64,000 nucleotides of DNA from Streptomyces prunicolor NBRC 13075 (GCF_000367365.1 NZ_BARF01000025.1:248001-312000), one strand, 5' to 3'. Positions 1 to 8,192 are shown, counted from the first letter of the stretch. The notes: generated by a model from the sequence alone, not told the origin. Numbers and translations are program-made.

Positions 1-830
1 GCCTGACCGAACGACGCCGCTACGACCGTCTTCGCGGCGAACGGCAGGTCGGCGTCCTTGAGGACCACCGAGGCGTTCTTGCCGCCGAGTTCGCCCTGGA
101 AGCGGACGTTGCGGTCGGCGAGGCGGCGCCGGATGCGGTTGCCCACCTCGTTGGAGCCGGTGAAGGTGATGGCGGCGATGCGCGGGTCGTCGAGGAGCGC
201 CTCCTCGATCTCGGCGGTGCGGCCGGTGACGACGTTCAGGACACCGGCCGGGAGGCCCGCGTCGTGCAGGGCGCGGGCGAAGTGCAGGCCCGACAACGGT
301 GTCTCGGTGGCCGGCTTGAACACGGCCGCGTTGCCGGTGGCGAGCAGCGGGGCGAGCTTGCGGGCCGGGGTGATCAGCGGGTCGTTCCACGGGCTGATCA
401 CGAGGATCACGCCGATCGGCTCGCGCTGGGTGTGCACCCGGGTGTTCGGGCGGGCGTCGTGCAGGAGGGTGCCGTAGCCCTGGCGGGCCAGGCCCGCGTA
501 GTAGTCGAGGAAGTCGGCGGCCTTGAGGGTCTCGCCGCGGGCCTCGGCGCCGGTCTTGCCGTTCTCGGCGGTGACATCGGCGGCGATCTCCTCGACCCGG
601 TCGCGGATCAGCCTGGCCGCCTCGGTGAAGACGCGGGCCCGTTCGAAGGGGCTGGTGCGCTTCCATACGGCGAAGCCGCGCTCGGCGTGGTCGTAGGCGC
701 GGGTGACGTCCTTGGCGGCGAGGGCGGGGATGCGCGCGAGGGGGGTGCGGACGTCGGCGGGGTTCTGTACCTCGATCCACTCGCCGGTCGCCACCCACTC
801 TCCACCGGAGAGGGTTTCCAGGCTTCGCAT
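1..830 (-). CDS. Aldehyde dehydrogenase, N-terminal part (gene runs off the window)
   Basis: NAD(P)-dependent oxidation of an aldehyde to an acid. About 276 N-terminal residues are present. Visible family motifs are the SPWNDPL oxyanion/cofactor segment, the FTGSNEVG Rossmann segment and the ELGGKN segment with the general-base Glu; the catalytic Cys lies beyond base 1. The ATG at 828-830 follows AGGAAG with good spacing. It is divergent from the ABM gene at 1065. Its substrate cannot be told from sequence; the aromatic-catabolic neighbourhood suggests an aromatic or semialdehyde substrate (inference). Confidence 0.9.
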   Translation of the reverse strand, partial: MRSLETLSGGEWVATGEWIEVQNPADVRTPLARIPALAAKDVTRAYDHAERGFAVWKRTSPFERARVFTEAARLIRDRVEEIAADVTAENGKTGAEARGETLKAADFLDYYAGLARQGYGTLLHDARPNTRVHTQREPIGVILVISPWNDPLITPARKLAPLLATGNAAVFKPATETPLSGLHFARALHDAGLPAGVLNVVTGRTAEIEEALLDDPRIAAITFTGSNEVGNRIRRRLADRNVRFQGELGGKNASVVLKDADLPFAAKTVVAASFGQ

Positions 831-1064
831 GAAGATCACTTCCTTCGTCCGCCGCGGTGCGGGTCCGCGGTCTGCACAGTCAGCGGCCGCAGTGGGCCGG
901 ATGCGACAACACACCATGTGGGGGCGGTGCCACCAGCCCCGCGGCGGCAGGCATTGCTTGCGCGGGGCGCAGGTCGGCGGAGGGTTGATCCGTGCTGGAA
1001 TCGACGGACCGGACGGCACGTTTCCGGCCGCCGGGAGCCGAGTTTCCGCTGAGGAGAACCAGAC

Positions 1065-1352
1065 ATGGCCTACGCAGTCATCGCCCACTACTTCTGCGAG
1101 CCCGCCGACGAGGCCACGGTGCGCGCCGCGCTGCTGAAGGTGCGCGAACACACCCGCGCCGAGCCGGCGAACCTGGCGTACGAGGTGCACGCCGAGGCGG
1201 ACGTACCGGGGAGTTTCGTGCTGTACGAGCAGTACGCCGACCGGGCCGGTTTCGACGCGCACAAGGCGGCCGAGCACTTCGACGAGCTGATCGTGCAGAC
1301 CATTTGGCCGCTGCTGACCGATCGCAGGGTGACGTTCGCCGAGGTTCTCTGA
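1065..1352 (+). CDS. Antibiotic biosynthesis monooxygenase (ABM/YgiN-like) family protein, 95 aa
   Basis: Small one-domain alpha+beta barrel of the ABM type: starts MAYAVIAHYFC, then a helix rich in charged residues, an ALYEVH-like strand (LAYEVHAEAD), the FVLYEQYAD strand and the AHKAAEHF helix typical of the family. Relatives are cofactor-free quinol or polyketide monooxygenases, or act as dimeric ligand-binding proteins. The ATG follows GAGGAG at about 9 bases. It stands alone on the plus strand between ALDH and the MetE-like gene, and may act on a quinol intermediate of the adjoining pathway (inference). Confidence 0.8.
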   Translation: MAYAVIAHYFCEPADEATVRAALLKVREHTRAEPANLAYEVHAEADVPGSFVLYEQYADRAGFDAHKAAEHFDELIVQTIWPLLTDRRVTFAEVL

Positions 1353-1422
1353 GGTCGAGGTTCTCTGAGGTCTGCCGAGACCTGGCCGGGAAGCGCGTCT
1401 GCCGCGCTTCCCGGTTCGTGCG

Positions 1423-2451
1423 TCAGAACTCGTTGCCCCAGACGTACCGTGCGACCGTCTCGACCAACTCGATCTTGCGGCGCTGTTGTTCGGTGGTCAG
1501 CAGCGGCCGGCTCGCCACGTCGGCGAAGCCCCGGGACGGCGCTACGGCCCCGTCCTCCAGGTCCTTGAACTCCCCCACGGCGTCGAGCCCGGCCATCACC
1601 GTGTCGATGTCCTCCAGTGCGGGGACGGTCGCGTCGACGACGCCCAGGCAGAAGTCACGGTCCTCGGGCAAGGCCTTGACCAGGGCGAGTTCGGCCGGGG
1701 TGCCCTGGTCGAACGGCAGGATCCAGCGGTCGGCGGCGATCGCGCCGTAGAGCTGCTCGGCGCGGGCCCAGTCGATCGCGGCGGGGGCGACCGGGCCGGG
1801 GGCGAGACCGATCCGTACACCTTCGGGGCGCTCGTCCAGGCGTACCGCCAAGGCGTCGACGGCGAGCGCGTCCGCGAAGGAGAGCGCGCCGGGGTCGGTC
1901 GGCTCGGTCCCCAACTGGCCCAGCAGAAGCGGGTTGTTGAGCTGGATCAGGCGGACGCCCTTGGAGACCAGCAGCTCGATCTCGGCGAGGACGATCTCCG
2001 CGAGGGCCTCCCCCAACTCCCTTGCGGAGGAGGGGCCGTGGCCGGGCTGGAAGGTGGTCGCGGCGAGATACGCGGGTGAGGGCAGCGAGGCCTTCGGGGC
2101 GATCACCGTCGGCTCGGTGAGGCGTGCCACCCAGTCCGCGAGCAGTGGGCCGTTGGCCTTCGGGAGGGACTCCGCGACCCAGCGGGTGAGGCCGTCGGCG
2201 TCCGTCTCGTCCGTACGGCGGAAGCCTGACACTCCGTCAAGGACCGTGCTGCGGAAGTCTTCCCGAGGGAAGTCGCCGTCGGTGACGACGGTGGAGCGGA
2301 GCTTGCGCTGGAAGGCGACCGCGTCCTTGACCGCCTGGAGCTCCGCCTCCTTCAGGGCCTCGGCGTCGCCCGACGCGCGTGCGGCGGTGAGTTCGGCGGG
2401 GCGGACCAGGCTGCCGTGGTGGTCGATGCGGTAGTTGAACGTGTCCGCCAT
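1423..2451 (-). CDS. MetE C-terminal-domain-like protein lacking the zinc ligands, 342 aa
   Basis: TIM-barrel protein of the cobalamin-independent methionine synthase (MetE C-terminal) type. Family-like segments are the N-terminal DHHGSLVRP, the LIQLNNP strand (usually IQIDEP) and LGVVDATVPALED near the C-terminus (usually GVVDxKxPxxE). The zinc HxC motif and the later Cys (usually PDCGF, here PSRGF) are both absent. The protein has one Cys only, so ordinary homocysteine methylation is unlikely. It is the last gene of a four-gene operon, 3 bases after the GlcG-like gene. A methyl-transfer or altered lyase role is possible; the function is unknown. Confidence 0.75.
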   Translation of the reverse strand: MADTFNYRIDHHGSLVRPAELTAARASGDAEALKEAELQAVKDAVAFQRKLRSTVVTDGDFPREDFRSTVLDGVSGFRRTDETDADGLTRWVAESLPKANGPLLADWVARLTEPTVIAPKASLPSPAYLAATTFQPGHGPSSARELGEALAEIVLAEIELLVSKGVRLIQLNNPLLLGQLGTEPTDPGALSFADALAVDALAVRLDERPEGVRIGLAPGPVAPAAIDWARAEQLYGAIAADRWILPFDQGTPAELALVKALPEDRDFCLGVVDATVPALEDIDTVMAGLDAVGEFKDLEDGAVAPSRGFADVASRPLLTTEQQRRKIELVETVARYVWGNEF

Positions 2452-2454
2452 GAG

Positions 2455-2970
2455 TCAGGCGTCCTTTCCGGACGAGGACGGGGACGAGGACGACGAGTCC
2501 GGCGCCGAGGTCGAGGCCTGCTTGCCCGCGACTCCCCAAGCGGCGAACTCCAGTTCGTAGCCGAGGGAAGCGAGGACCTCCTCGGCGATCTGCTGATCCT
2601 CGTCGGCGGTGCCGCCGGCGATGCCGAGGCCGCCGATGATCTCGCCGTCCTTCTTGATGGTGAGGCTGCCTTCGGTGGCCATGATCGGCATGGCCGCGCC
2701 GGGGAGTTGGGAGAGCTGGGCGAAGAAGACCGGCTGGCTCTCCTGCCACTTCTTCAGCATCTTGCCGGGGCGCTGCATGATGGCCGCCGTGTACGCCTTG
2801 GCCCGCGCGATGTCCGGGGTGAGCGGGCGGGCGCCGTCCGGGCGGCGGATGGCGATGGGGAAACCGCCCGCGTCCACGACGGCGACGCTGACCGCCTTCC
2901 CGATCGACTGGGCGCGCTTGTGGGCGGCGTCGATGATCTCCTCGGCGGCGTCCAGGGTGAGGCTGCTCAT
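2455..2970 (-). CDS. GlcG/HbpS family protein (DUF336), 171 aa
   Basis: One GlcG/HbpS domain (about residues 1-145): SSLTLDAAEEIIDAAH, then VAVVDAGGFPIAIRRPDGA, and the Gly-rich GGLGIAGGTADEDQQIAE that closes the family fold. The Ser/Pro-rich tail looks unstructured. Family members bind haem or sit in oxidative catabolic operons with unclear roles. There is no signal peptide, so it is cytoplasmic, unlike secreted HbpS. Its ATG overlaps the stop of the upstream hydrolase (ATGA), showing tight coupling with the hydrolase and the MetE-like gene. Confidence 0.8.
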   Translation of the reverse strand: MSSLTLDAAEEIIDAAHKRAQSIGKAVSVAVVDAGGFPIAIRRPDGARPLTPDIARAKAYTAAIMQRPGKMLKKWQESQPVFFAQLSQLPGAAMPIMATEGSLTIKKDGEIIGGLGIAGGTADEDQQIAEEVLASLGYELEFAAWGVAGKQASTSAPDSSSSSPSSSGKDA

Positions 2971-3770
2971 GCTGCTTCCTTCGGTGCGGTGAGGGTGCGG
3001 CGCAGGTGGGCGACGGCGGCGTTGTACTTCGCGGGCGTCTCCCAGTACATGGAGTGCGGGGCGTCCGGGACGATCTCCAGGTGCGAGCCGGGCAGCAGTT
3101 CGTGGGCGCGGGTCACGGTCTTCACGCTGAGCACCGCGTCCTTCTCGCCGGCCAGGAAGGCGACCTTCACGCCGGAACTCTGGATCTCGTCCAGGGTCGG
3201 GCCGTCGGTGTCGAGGTTGCGCAGGTCCTGCATCTTGGCGACGTTGAACGTGCCCATCTGCTGGAAGAGGAAGGTGAGATCGGCCCGCTCCTGCTGGAAC
3301 CCCTTCGTCAACAGGCGGTCGATGACCGGCAGTTTGACGGCCTCGGCGCGGTCGGCGGCGGCGAGTTCCTTCAGCTCGGGGTGGCTGATGCCGCCCAGCG
3401 AGTGACCGAGCACGACGGAGCCCACGCGCTCGGGTCGGATCAGTCCCGCACGGAGCGCGGCGACGGAGCCGATGGACTGACCGACCAACATGGCGTCGGT
3501 CAGGTCCTCTTGGTCCAGTACCGCGACCACGTCACCGGGGAAGTCCTGGCCGTTGAACTCGGGCCTGGACGAGTTCGGAGGGGTGGGTGCGTCGGACTTG
3601 CCGAAGCCGCGCAGGTCCACGGTGACGACCGTGAACTCCTCGCGCAGCGCGGCCACTTGCTGCCACCAGGCGGCGTGGTGACCGCCGCTGCCGTGCACGA
3701 ACAGGATCGCCGGACCGCTGCCGTGGCGCTCGTAGTAGATGGAGGTGCCGTCGGAGTCGGCGATGGGCAT
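2967..3770 (-). CDS. Alpha/beta hydrolase, 267 aa
   Basis: Alpha/beta-hydrolase fold enzyme. It shows the oxyanion motif FVHGSGGHHAAW, the nucleophile elbow VGQSIGS (Ser), VAFLAGEKDAVLS (acid strand) and PDAPHSMYWE with the catalytic His near the C-terminus. The start at MPIADSDG gives the usual 267-residue length. The gene follows the VOC gene by 26 bases and overlaps the GlcG-like gene by 4. In a methoxy-aromatic setting it could be a ring-fission-product methylesterase or C-C hydrolase (inference); an esterase with another substrate is equally possible. Confidence 0.85.
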   Translation of the reverse strand: MPIADSDGTSIYYERHGSGPAILFVHGSGGHHAAWWQQVAALREEFTVVTVDLRGFGKSDAPTPPNSSRPEFNGQDFPGDVVAVLDQEDLTDAMLVGQSIGSVAALRAGLIRPERVGSVVLGHSLGGISHPELKELAAADRAEAVKLPVIDRLLTKGFQQERADLTFLFQQMGTFNVAKMQDLRNLDTDGPTLDEIQSSGVKVAFLAGEKDAVLSVKTVTRAHELLPGSHLEIVPDAPHSMYWETPAKYNAAVAHLRRTLTAPKEAA

Positions 3771-3796
3771 GGGGGTGACCTCCTGTACGTGCGGGG

Positions 3797-4168
3797 TCAG
3801 TTGGGGCGGCGGCCGTGGAAGACGAGCTCGATCATGGTGTGGTCGGGGTCGTGGATGTAGCAGAACTTCGACTGGTTCTCGGGGCGTTCGATCGGCCGGG
3901 TGTGCCGGATGCCCAGCTCCTTGAGGTGGGCGAGGAAGTCGTCCCAGTCGTCGACCTCGACGGCGAAGTGATAGGGCGCCATGCGCTCCATCTCCTCGAC
4001 CGGGGTGAAGTGGAGGTCGAAGTTGCCCCGGGTCATCAGCACCACACGGGTGTTGGACTTGGGCATGATGCGCTTCATCCCGAAGACCTTCGTGTACCAC
4101 TCGGCGGTGCGGTCGGGGTCGGTGGTGGGGAAGTTGACGTGGTGGATGTAGCGGGGTGCGCTGCTCAT
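3797..4168 (-). CDS. VOC family protein (glyoxalase/extradiol dioxygenase-like), 123 aa
   Basis: Single VOC domain. It opens RYIHHVNFPTTDPDRTAEWY, with the first metal-type His, and ends HDPDHTMIELVFHG, with the usual Glu. Other segments are FDLHFTPVEE and HFAVEVDDWDDF. Such one-domain proteins act as dimers and may be lyases, isomerases or dioxygenases. The ATG at 4166-4168 follows GAAGGGA by 7 bases; a longer upstream frame has no ribosome site. First gene of the four-gene operon, divergent from the cupin. Confidence 0.82.
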   Translation of the reverse strand: MSSAPRYIHHVNFPTTDPDRTAEWYTKVFGMKRIMPKSNTRVVLMTRGNFDLHFTPVEEMERMAPYHFAVEVDDWDDFLAHLKELGIRHTRPIERPENQSKFCYIHDPDHTMIELVFHGRRPN

Positions 4169-4307
4169 GACGGATTCCCTTCGCTGTGTACGGGGTTGGA
4201 CAGGACGCCGATGCCGCTGATCTCCTGCACGCCAGAGGGCACCCATTCGCTCGCGCGAGGCCTAACGTCATGCGACGCAGAAACGTGTGAGCGGAAAGGA
4301 ACTCCGG

Positions 4308-4721
4308 ATGACCACGATCGTCAAGGTCGCGTCCGTGCCCGTGCTCGACCGGGGCGGTGCCGTCGTCACGACCCCCCTCGTCACGACGCCGTCGGCGGGT
4401 GGGGAGAACCTGATCACCAGTGGGATGAGCGTGTATCCGGTGGGCTCCGGGGCGCCGTTGCACTCGCACAACTGCGACGAGCACGTGACGATCCTGGAGG
4501 GCCGGGCGGAGGTGGTGGTCGACGGCGAGGTGACGAAGCTGGAGCAGTACGACACCACATACGTCCCCTCGCCGATCCCCCACCTGTTCCGGAACATCGG
4601 CGACACCCCGCTGCGCATCCTCTGGGTGTACTCGTCGGGCTATGTGACCCGGACGTTCACGGAGACGGGCCGGACGGTGGAACACCTGTCGGCGGAGGAC
4701 CAGATGGGCTCCGACGACTAG
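4308..4721 (+). CDS. Cupin-domain protein, 137 aa
   Basis: Single cupin barrel. Motif 1 is [19 protein letters not shown] (metal-type H, H, E) and motif 2 is [19 protein letters not shown] (H). All likely metal ligands are present, so it may be an enzyme such as a dioxygenase or isomerase rather than a bare binding protein. The chosen ATG follows AAAGGAA; a GTG 21 bases upstream is possible. It is transcribed divergently from the VOC-hydrolase operon across a 139-base gap, which suggests co-regulation (inference). Confidence 0.83.
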   Translation: MTTIVKVASVPVLDRGGAVVTTPLVTTPSAGGENLITSGMSVYPVGSGAPLHSHNCDEHVTILEGRAEVVVDGEVTKLEQYDTTYVPSPIPHLFRNIGDTPLRILWVYSSGYVTRTFTETGRTVEHLSAEDQMGSDD

Positions 4722-4801
4722 AGCCGTCGGTAGACACCGGGCACAAGCGAGGGTCACCTCACCAGCACCACCCGACGATCCGCTCCGACGGACCGGGGGT
4801 C

Positions 4802-5635
4802 TCAGCCGAAGAGATCGGCGTTCTCCGCGGCCCACTGCCGGAACGGCCTGGCCGGGGAGCCGGTGACCCGTGACACCGCGTCGCGCACTCTCAGCAGCTC
4901 GTCATTGACGTCCCCGCCGGTGACATCGAGCACCGCGTCCGCGCCCTCGTCCCCGAAGACCGCGGCCATCCGGGCGTGCGCCTCCTGCCGGCCGATCTCG
5001 ACGAAGGGCACGTCCCGCCCGAGTACGGCCGCGATGGCCTCGGCCTGCTGCCGGGCCGTCACCGGCGCAGGACCGGTCAGGGCGTACGTCCGCCCCTGGT
5101 GGCCGGGCTCGGTCAACGCCACCCGTGCCACCGACGCGATGTCCGCGGGGTGGATCGTGGGCAGGCCGGTCTCCGCATAGGGCGCACGGACCGTCTCACC
5201 GGCGCGGATCGACGCCGACCACATCAGCGCGTTCGAGGCGAACTGCGTCGGCCGCAGGATCGTCCAGGCCATGCCGCTGTCCTTGAGCAGCCGCTCGACC
5301 GCCAGGTTCTCGGCGGCGGGGCCCAGGTGCGGATGGGTCTGGACGGTGATGGACGACACCAGCACCATGTGCTCCACACCCGCGAGCCGGGCCGCCTCGA
5401 TGAGCTGGGCATCCGGGCCCAGGCGCGACACGAGGAACAGCGAGCGGACCCCGTCCAGAGCGCGTTCCCATGACTCCGGCACGCCGAAGTCGCCCTCGAC
5501 AGCCTCGACCCCGTCGGGGAACGTGGCCCGCGCGGCGTCACGGGTGAGCCCTCTCAACGGCCCCGCACCGCATGCGTGCAGCTCCCTCACCAGCGCGCTG
5601 CCTATGTTTCCGGTGGCTCCGGTCACGAGGATCAT
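4802..5635 (-). CDS. NmrA-type NAD(P)-binding reductase, 277 aa
   Basis: Atypical SDR of the NmrA/HSCARG type. The N-terminal TGATGNIGSALVREL nucleotide-binding motif, VEGDFGVPESW, LFLVSRLGPDAQLIEAA and LRPTQFASNALMW match NAD(P)H:quinone reductase-like or redox-sensing proteins. It has no Ser-Tyr-Lys SDR triad. It lies between the convergent cupin gene and the transporter gene and is separated from the latter by a strong hairpin, so it is probably not part of the gallate-type operon. Confidence 0.82.
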   Translation of the reverse strand: MILVTGATGNIGSALVRELHACGAGPLRGLTRDAARATFPDGVEAVEGDFGVPESWERALDGVRSLFLVSRLGPDAQLIEAARLAGVEHMVLVSSITVQTHPHLGPAAENLAVERLLKDSGMAWTILRPTQFASNALMWSASIRAGETVRAPYAETGLPTIHPADIASVARVALTEPGHQGRTYALTGPAPVTARQQAEAIAAVLGRDVPFVEIGRQEAHARMAAVFGDEGADAVLDVTGGDVNDELLRVRDAVSRVTGSPARPFRQWAAENADLFG

Positions 5636-5716
5636 GAACGTGTTCCCTGTCGTCGGGTGATCAACTCGACGACACGCTAGAAGCTCAATCGCGCTTCAGG
5701 TCAAGGAGATTTCCGG

Positions 5717-5749
5717 CGCCGGCCCCCGCATCCCCTGCGGTGGCCGGCG
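5717..5749 (-). terminator. Hairpin terminator after the AAHS transporter gene
   Basis: Arms CGCCGGCC (5717-5724) and GGCCGGCG (5742-5749) pair perfectly, with an inner CCGCA/TGCGG stem and a 5-base loop. It lies 30-60 bases past the transporter stop and has no U-run, as is common in Streptomyces. Confidence 0.6.
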
Positions 5750-5780
5750 TCCGGTCCTGCCTCTGCACACCCCGTGCGTG

Positions 5781-7124
5781 CTAGTGGGTGCCGACCAACT
5801 CCTGTTCCACGCCGACCCGTTCGCCCTGCTTCGAGCTGCGCAGTGCCGCGATGCCGATGAAGACCATGGAGGACAGACCCGCGATGGCGAAGGACGTGAA
5901 GCCCCAGTCGCCGTTGCCCGAGGCCAGCAGCTGGCCGCCGAGCCACGGGCCGAAGACGGCGCCGAAGCGGCCCATGCCGGAGGTCCAACCGACCGCGGTG
6001 GCACGGTTGTCCGGGGTGGAGCGGATGGAGACGGTCGCGTAGATCATCGTCTGGGCGCTGTTGAGGAAGACGCCGGTGAGGAACACGACCAGCATCGTCA
6101 CGGCCTGGTTCATGTGGACACCGAGCAGGAAGACGCCGATGGCGGTGAGCGCGAACCAGATCGCCGAGATGCGCGGGGCGCCGAAGCGGTCGGCGGCGCG
6201 GCCGGCGACGAGCATGCCCACGATGCCGCCGAGGTTGAACACGACCACGAACGTGAGGGCGTTCGCCAGCTCGTAGCCCTCGGCGCGCATCAGGGTGGGC
6301 AGCCAGGTGGCGACGCCGTAGACGAGGAGGAGGCCGCCGAAGGAGGCCAGCCAGTACAGCAGGGTCTGGAGCCATTCGCCGCCGCGGAAGAGGGCGAGCA
6401 GGGCGTCCCAGCGGTCGGCCGCCGTCTTCTTGCCCGCCGCGGCGGGCAGTTGGACCTCGAAGCGCTCGGCGAGGGCGTGGGCCTCGTCGGTGCGGCCCTT
6501 GGTGACGAGGAAGCTCAGCGACTCGGGGAGGAGCTTCAGCAGCACCGGGACGAAGAGCAGCGGGAGGACGCAGACCCAGAATGCGGCGCGCCAACCGACC
6601 GGCTCCACCAGCCACTTGGCCACGTAGGCGGAGAGGATGCCGCCGGCGTGGTGGGCGGTCATCAGCATGCCGATGGTGAGGGCGGTCCGGCCGCGCGGGG
6701 CGTAGTCGGAGACCATGCTGATCGCGGTGGGCAGCAGACCGCCGAGGCCGACGCCGGCGAGGGTGCGGCCGAGGCCGAAGACCTCGACGCTGCCCGAGAC
6801 CGCGCAGATGCCGGACGCGAGCGAGAAGAGCGTCACGCAGCCGATCATCAGCTGCTTGCGGCCGATCCGGTCCGCGACCGTACCCGCGGTGAGGGCGCCC
6901 ACCAGCATGCCGAAGGTGGCGTAACTGCCGAGGTCGCCGGCCTGGTCCGCGGTGAGACCGAAGGTCTTCGTCTCCAGCAGGTGCGGCAGCACCGAGCCGT
7001 AGATGAACATGTCGAGGCCGTCGAAGAGGACGGCCAGCCAGCACAGACCGATGACCAGGAGGGCCAGTCTGCCGACGCGCGGGGACACCGCGGGCGACGG
7101 GGATGAGGCGGGGGAGGAAGACAT
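5781..7124 (-). CDS. MFS transporter, aromatic acid:H+ symporter (AAHS)-like, 447 aa
   Basis: Twelve-segment MFS protein. The first helix ends in FDGLDMFIYGSVLPHL, typical of the PcaK/BenK/GalT AAHS family; loop 2-3 is GTVADRIGRKQ; the central loop is hydrophilic (about residues 205-240). It likely imports an anionic aromatic acid by proton symport. It is the last gene of the block that runs down from the GntR-FCD regulator but has its own predicted promoter (-35 TTGACT, -10 TAGCGT, 18-base spacer) next to a copy of the TTGTCAACAA palindrome. With GalB/C/D-like genes upstream, gallate or a related hydroxybenzoate is the most likely cargo (inference). Confidence 0.88.
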   Translation of the reverse strand: MSSSPASSPSPAVSPRVGRLALLVIGLCWLAVLFDGLDMFIYGSVLPHLLETKTFGLTADQAGDLGSYATFGMLVGALTAGTVADRIGRKQLMIGCVTLFSLASGICAVSGSVEVFGLGRTLAGVGLGGLLPTAISMVSDYAPRGRTALTIGMLMTAHHAGGILSAYVAKWLVEPVGWRAAFWVCVLPLLFVPVLLKLLPESLSFLVTKGRTDEAHALAERFEVQLPAAAGKKTAADRWDALLALFRGGEWLQTLLYWLASFGGLLLVYGVATWLPTLMRAEGYELANALTFVVVFNLGGIVGMLVAGRAADRFGAPRISAIWFALTAIGVFLLGVHMNQAVTMLVVFLTGVFLNSAQTMIYATVSIRSTPDNRATAVGWTSGMGRFGAVFGPWLGGQLLASGNGDWGFTSFAIAGLSSMVFIGIAALRSSKQGERVGVEQELVGTH

Positions 7125-7155
7125 CGTTGGTTACCTCTCGTACTTGGTGCGCTAG

Positions 7156-7185
7156 ACGCTAAGGAGCCACCCCCTGGATAGTCAA
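7156..7185 (-). promoter_or_regulatory. Predicted promoter of the AAHS transporter gene
   Basis: On the minus strand TTGACT (bases 7180-7185) and TAGCGT (7156-7161) are separated by 18 bases, giving a transcription start near 7149 and a 5' leader of about 25 bases before the ATG at 7124. Confidence 0.5.
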
Positions 7186-7190
7186 CGTTT

Positions 7191-7214
7191 TTGTCAACAA
7201 TCTCATCGACAATC
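7191..7214. promoter_or_regulatory. Predicted GntR-FCD operator upstream of the transporter gene
   Basis: TTGTCAACAA (7191-7200) is a near-perfect palindrome, identical to the one upstream of the GntR-FCD regulator. Further half-sites (GTTGAC at 7180-7185, ATTGTCGAT at 7206-7214 on the minus strand) cluster around the -35 element. FCD-family regulators usually bind short AT-rich palindromes of this kind. Confidence 0.55.
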
Positions 7215-7241
7215 ACGTCGGGGGTGGCTTCCGCGCACCGC

Positions 7242-8192
7242 TCAGCCGACCGGCGGAGTCCCGTGCGTGTGGAAGGACTCGATGGTCTTCAGGCCCCAGG
7301 CCTGCCCCTTCTTCCGCTCCTCCTCGGTCCAGGTGATCAGCGGCCAGTCGGGCGCCAGGACGAGTCGGGTGAGCGGGTTGCACAGCTCGATGCGGTTGCC
7401 GCCCGGCTCGTAGACGTAGAGGAAGAACGTCTGCTGGATGGCGTGCTTGTGCGGGCCCGTCTCGATGAACACGCCGGTGTCGATGGCGAGGTCGGCCGCG
7501 CGCAGAATGTCCTCGCGGGTGTCGGTCGCGAAGGCGATGTGGTGCAGCCGCCCGGTCGAACCGGTCCAGTCCTCGGTGTAGACGACGTCGTACGACTTGT
7601 TCGTGTACGTCAGCCAACGCGCCGCGATCCGCCCGCTGTTGAGCCGGATCTGCTCCGTCGGCCTTGCGCCCAGCACCTGTTGCTGGAACTCGGCGCTCAA
7701 CAGCACGTCCGCGGCAAGGAAGTTGATGTGGTCCAGCCGCCGTACGCCGACACCCTTGTTGGGCTTGGCCTGCGGCTGGTTCTTCAGGGCCGGCTTCAGC
7801 TCGTCGGGGGCCTGGTAGTACTCGCTCTCCCAGTACAGGGCGTGCTCGTGGCCGTCCGGGTCGGTGGTGACGTAGAGCTTGCCGAGGCCGGGTTCGTCCT
7901 CGACCCACCTGCCGGTGCCGCCCGCCTCCTCGATCGCCTTGATACGGCGCTGGAGCGCCTCCTCGCTGGAGGTGCGCAGGGCGAGCCTGCCGAGGCCGGG
8001 CTTGTCGCGGGCGGTGAGGACCAGGCTGTGGTGCTCGTAGTCGTCGTAGGTCCGGAGGTAGACGGTGTCGCCGTCCTGCCCGTTGACGGTGAGCCCCAGG
8101 TAGTCGGTGAAGAAGCCGACACTGGCGTCCAGGTCCGGGGTGAAGAGCTGGGCGTGGCCGATGTGGGCGATGTCACCGAGCGGCGGAGCCAT
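7242..8192 (-). CDS. Type I (VOC) extradiol ring-cleavage dioxygenase, catechol 2,3-dioxygenase-like, 316 aa
   Basis: Two-module vicinal-oxygen-chelate dioxygenase. The C-terminal module carries the expected iron ligands: H155 in RRLDHINF, H217/H218 in GRLHHIAF and E269 in GGNRIELCN. His at about 250 (GPHKHAIQQ) matches the catalytic His of XylE-type enzymes. The ATG at 8190-8192 follows GGAGG by 5 bases. It overlaps the tautomerase gene by 20 bases. Gallate dioxygenases (GalA/DesB) belong to the unrelated LigB type, yet the neighbours process 4-oxalomesaconate, which suggests this VOC enzyme cleaves gallate or a similar trihydroxy ring (inference). Activity on another catechol cannot be excluded. 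Confidence 0.9.
   Translation of the reverse strand: MAPPLGDIAHIGHAQLFTPDLDASVGFFTDYLGLTVNGQDGDTVYLRTYDDYEHHSLVLTARDKPGLGRLALRTSSEEALQRRIKAIEEAGGTGRWVEDEPGLGKLYVTTDPDGHEHALYWESEYYQAPDELKPALKNQPQAKPNKGVGVRRLDHINFLAADVLLSAEFQQQVLGARPTEQIRLNSGRIAARWLTYTNKSYDVVYTEDWTGSTGRLHHIAFATDTREDILRAADLAIDTGVFIETGPHKHAIQQTFFLYVYEPGGNRIELCNPLTRLVLAPDWPLITWTEEERKKGQAWGLKTIESFHTHGTPPVG

Noticed and set aside
4722..4801. Shared terminator between the convergent cupin and NmrA genes
   Set aside because: Only weak, interrupted complementarity was seen, with no stem longer than about 5 bp.
3771..4835. Long minus-strand frame extending the alpha/beta hydrolase by more than 350 residues
   Set aside because: The extension runs through the VOC gene and the cupin on the opposite strand in other frames, has Arg/His/Pro-rich composition and no family motifs; the hydrolase has a normal start at 3770.
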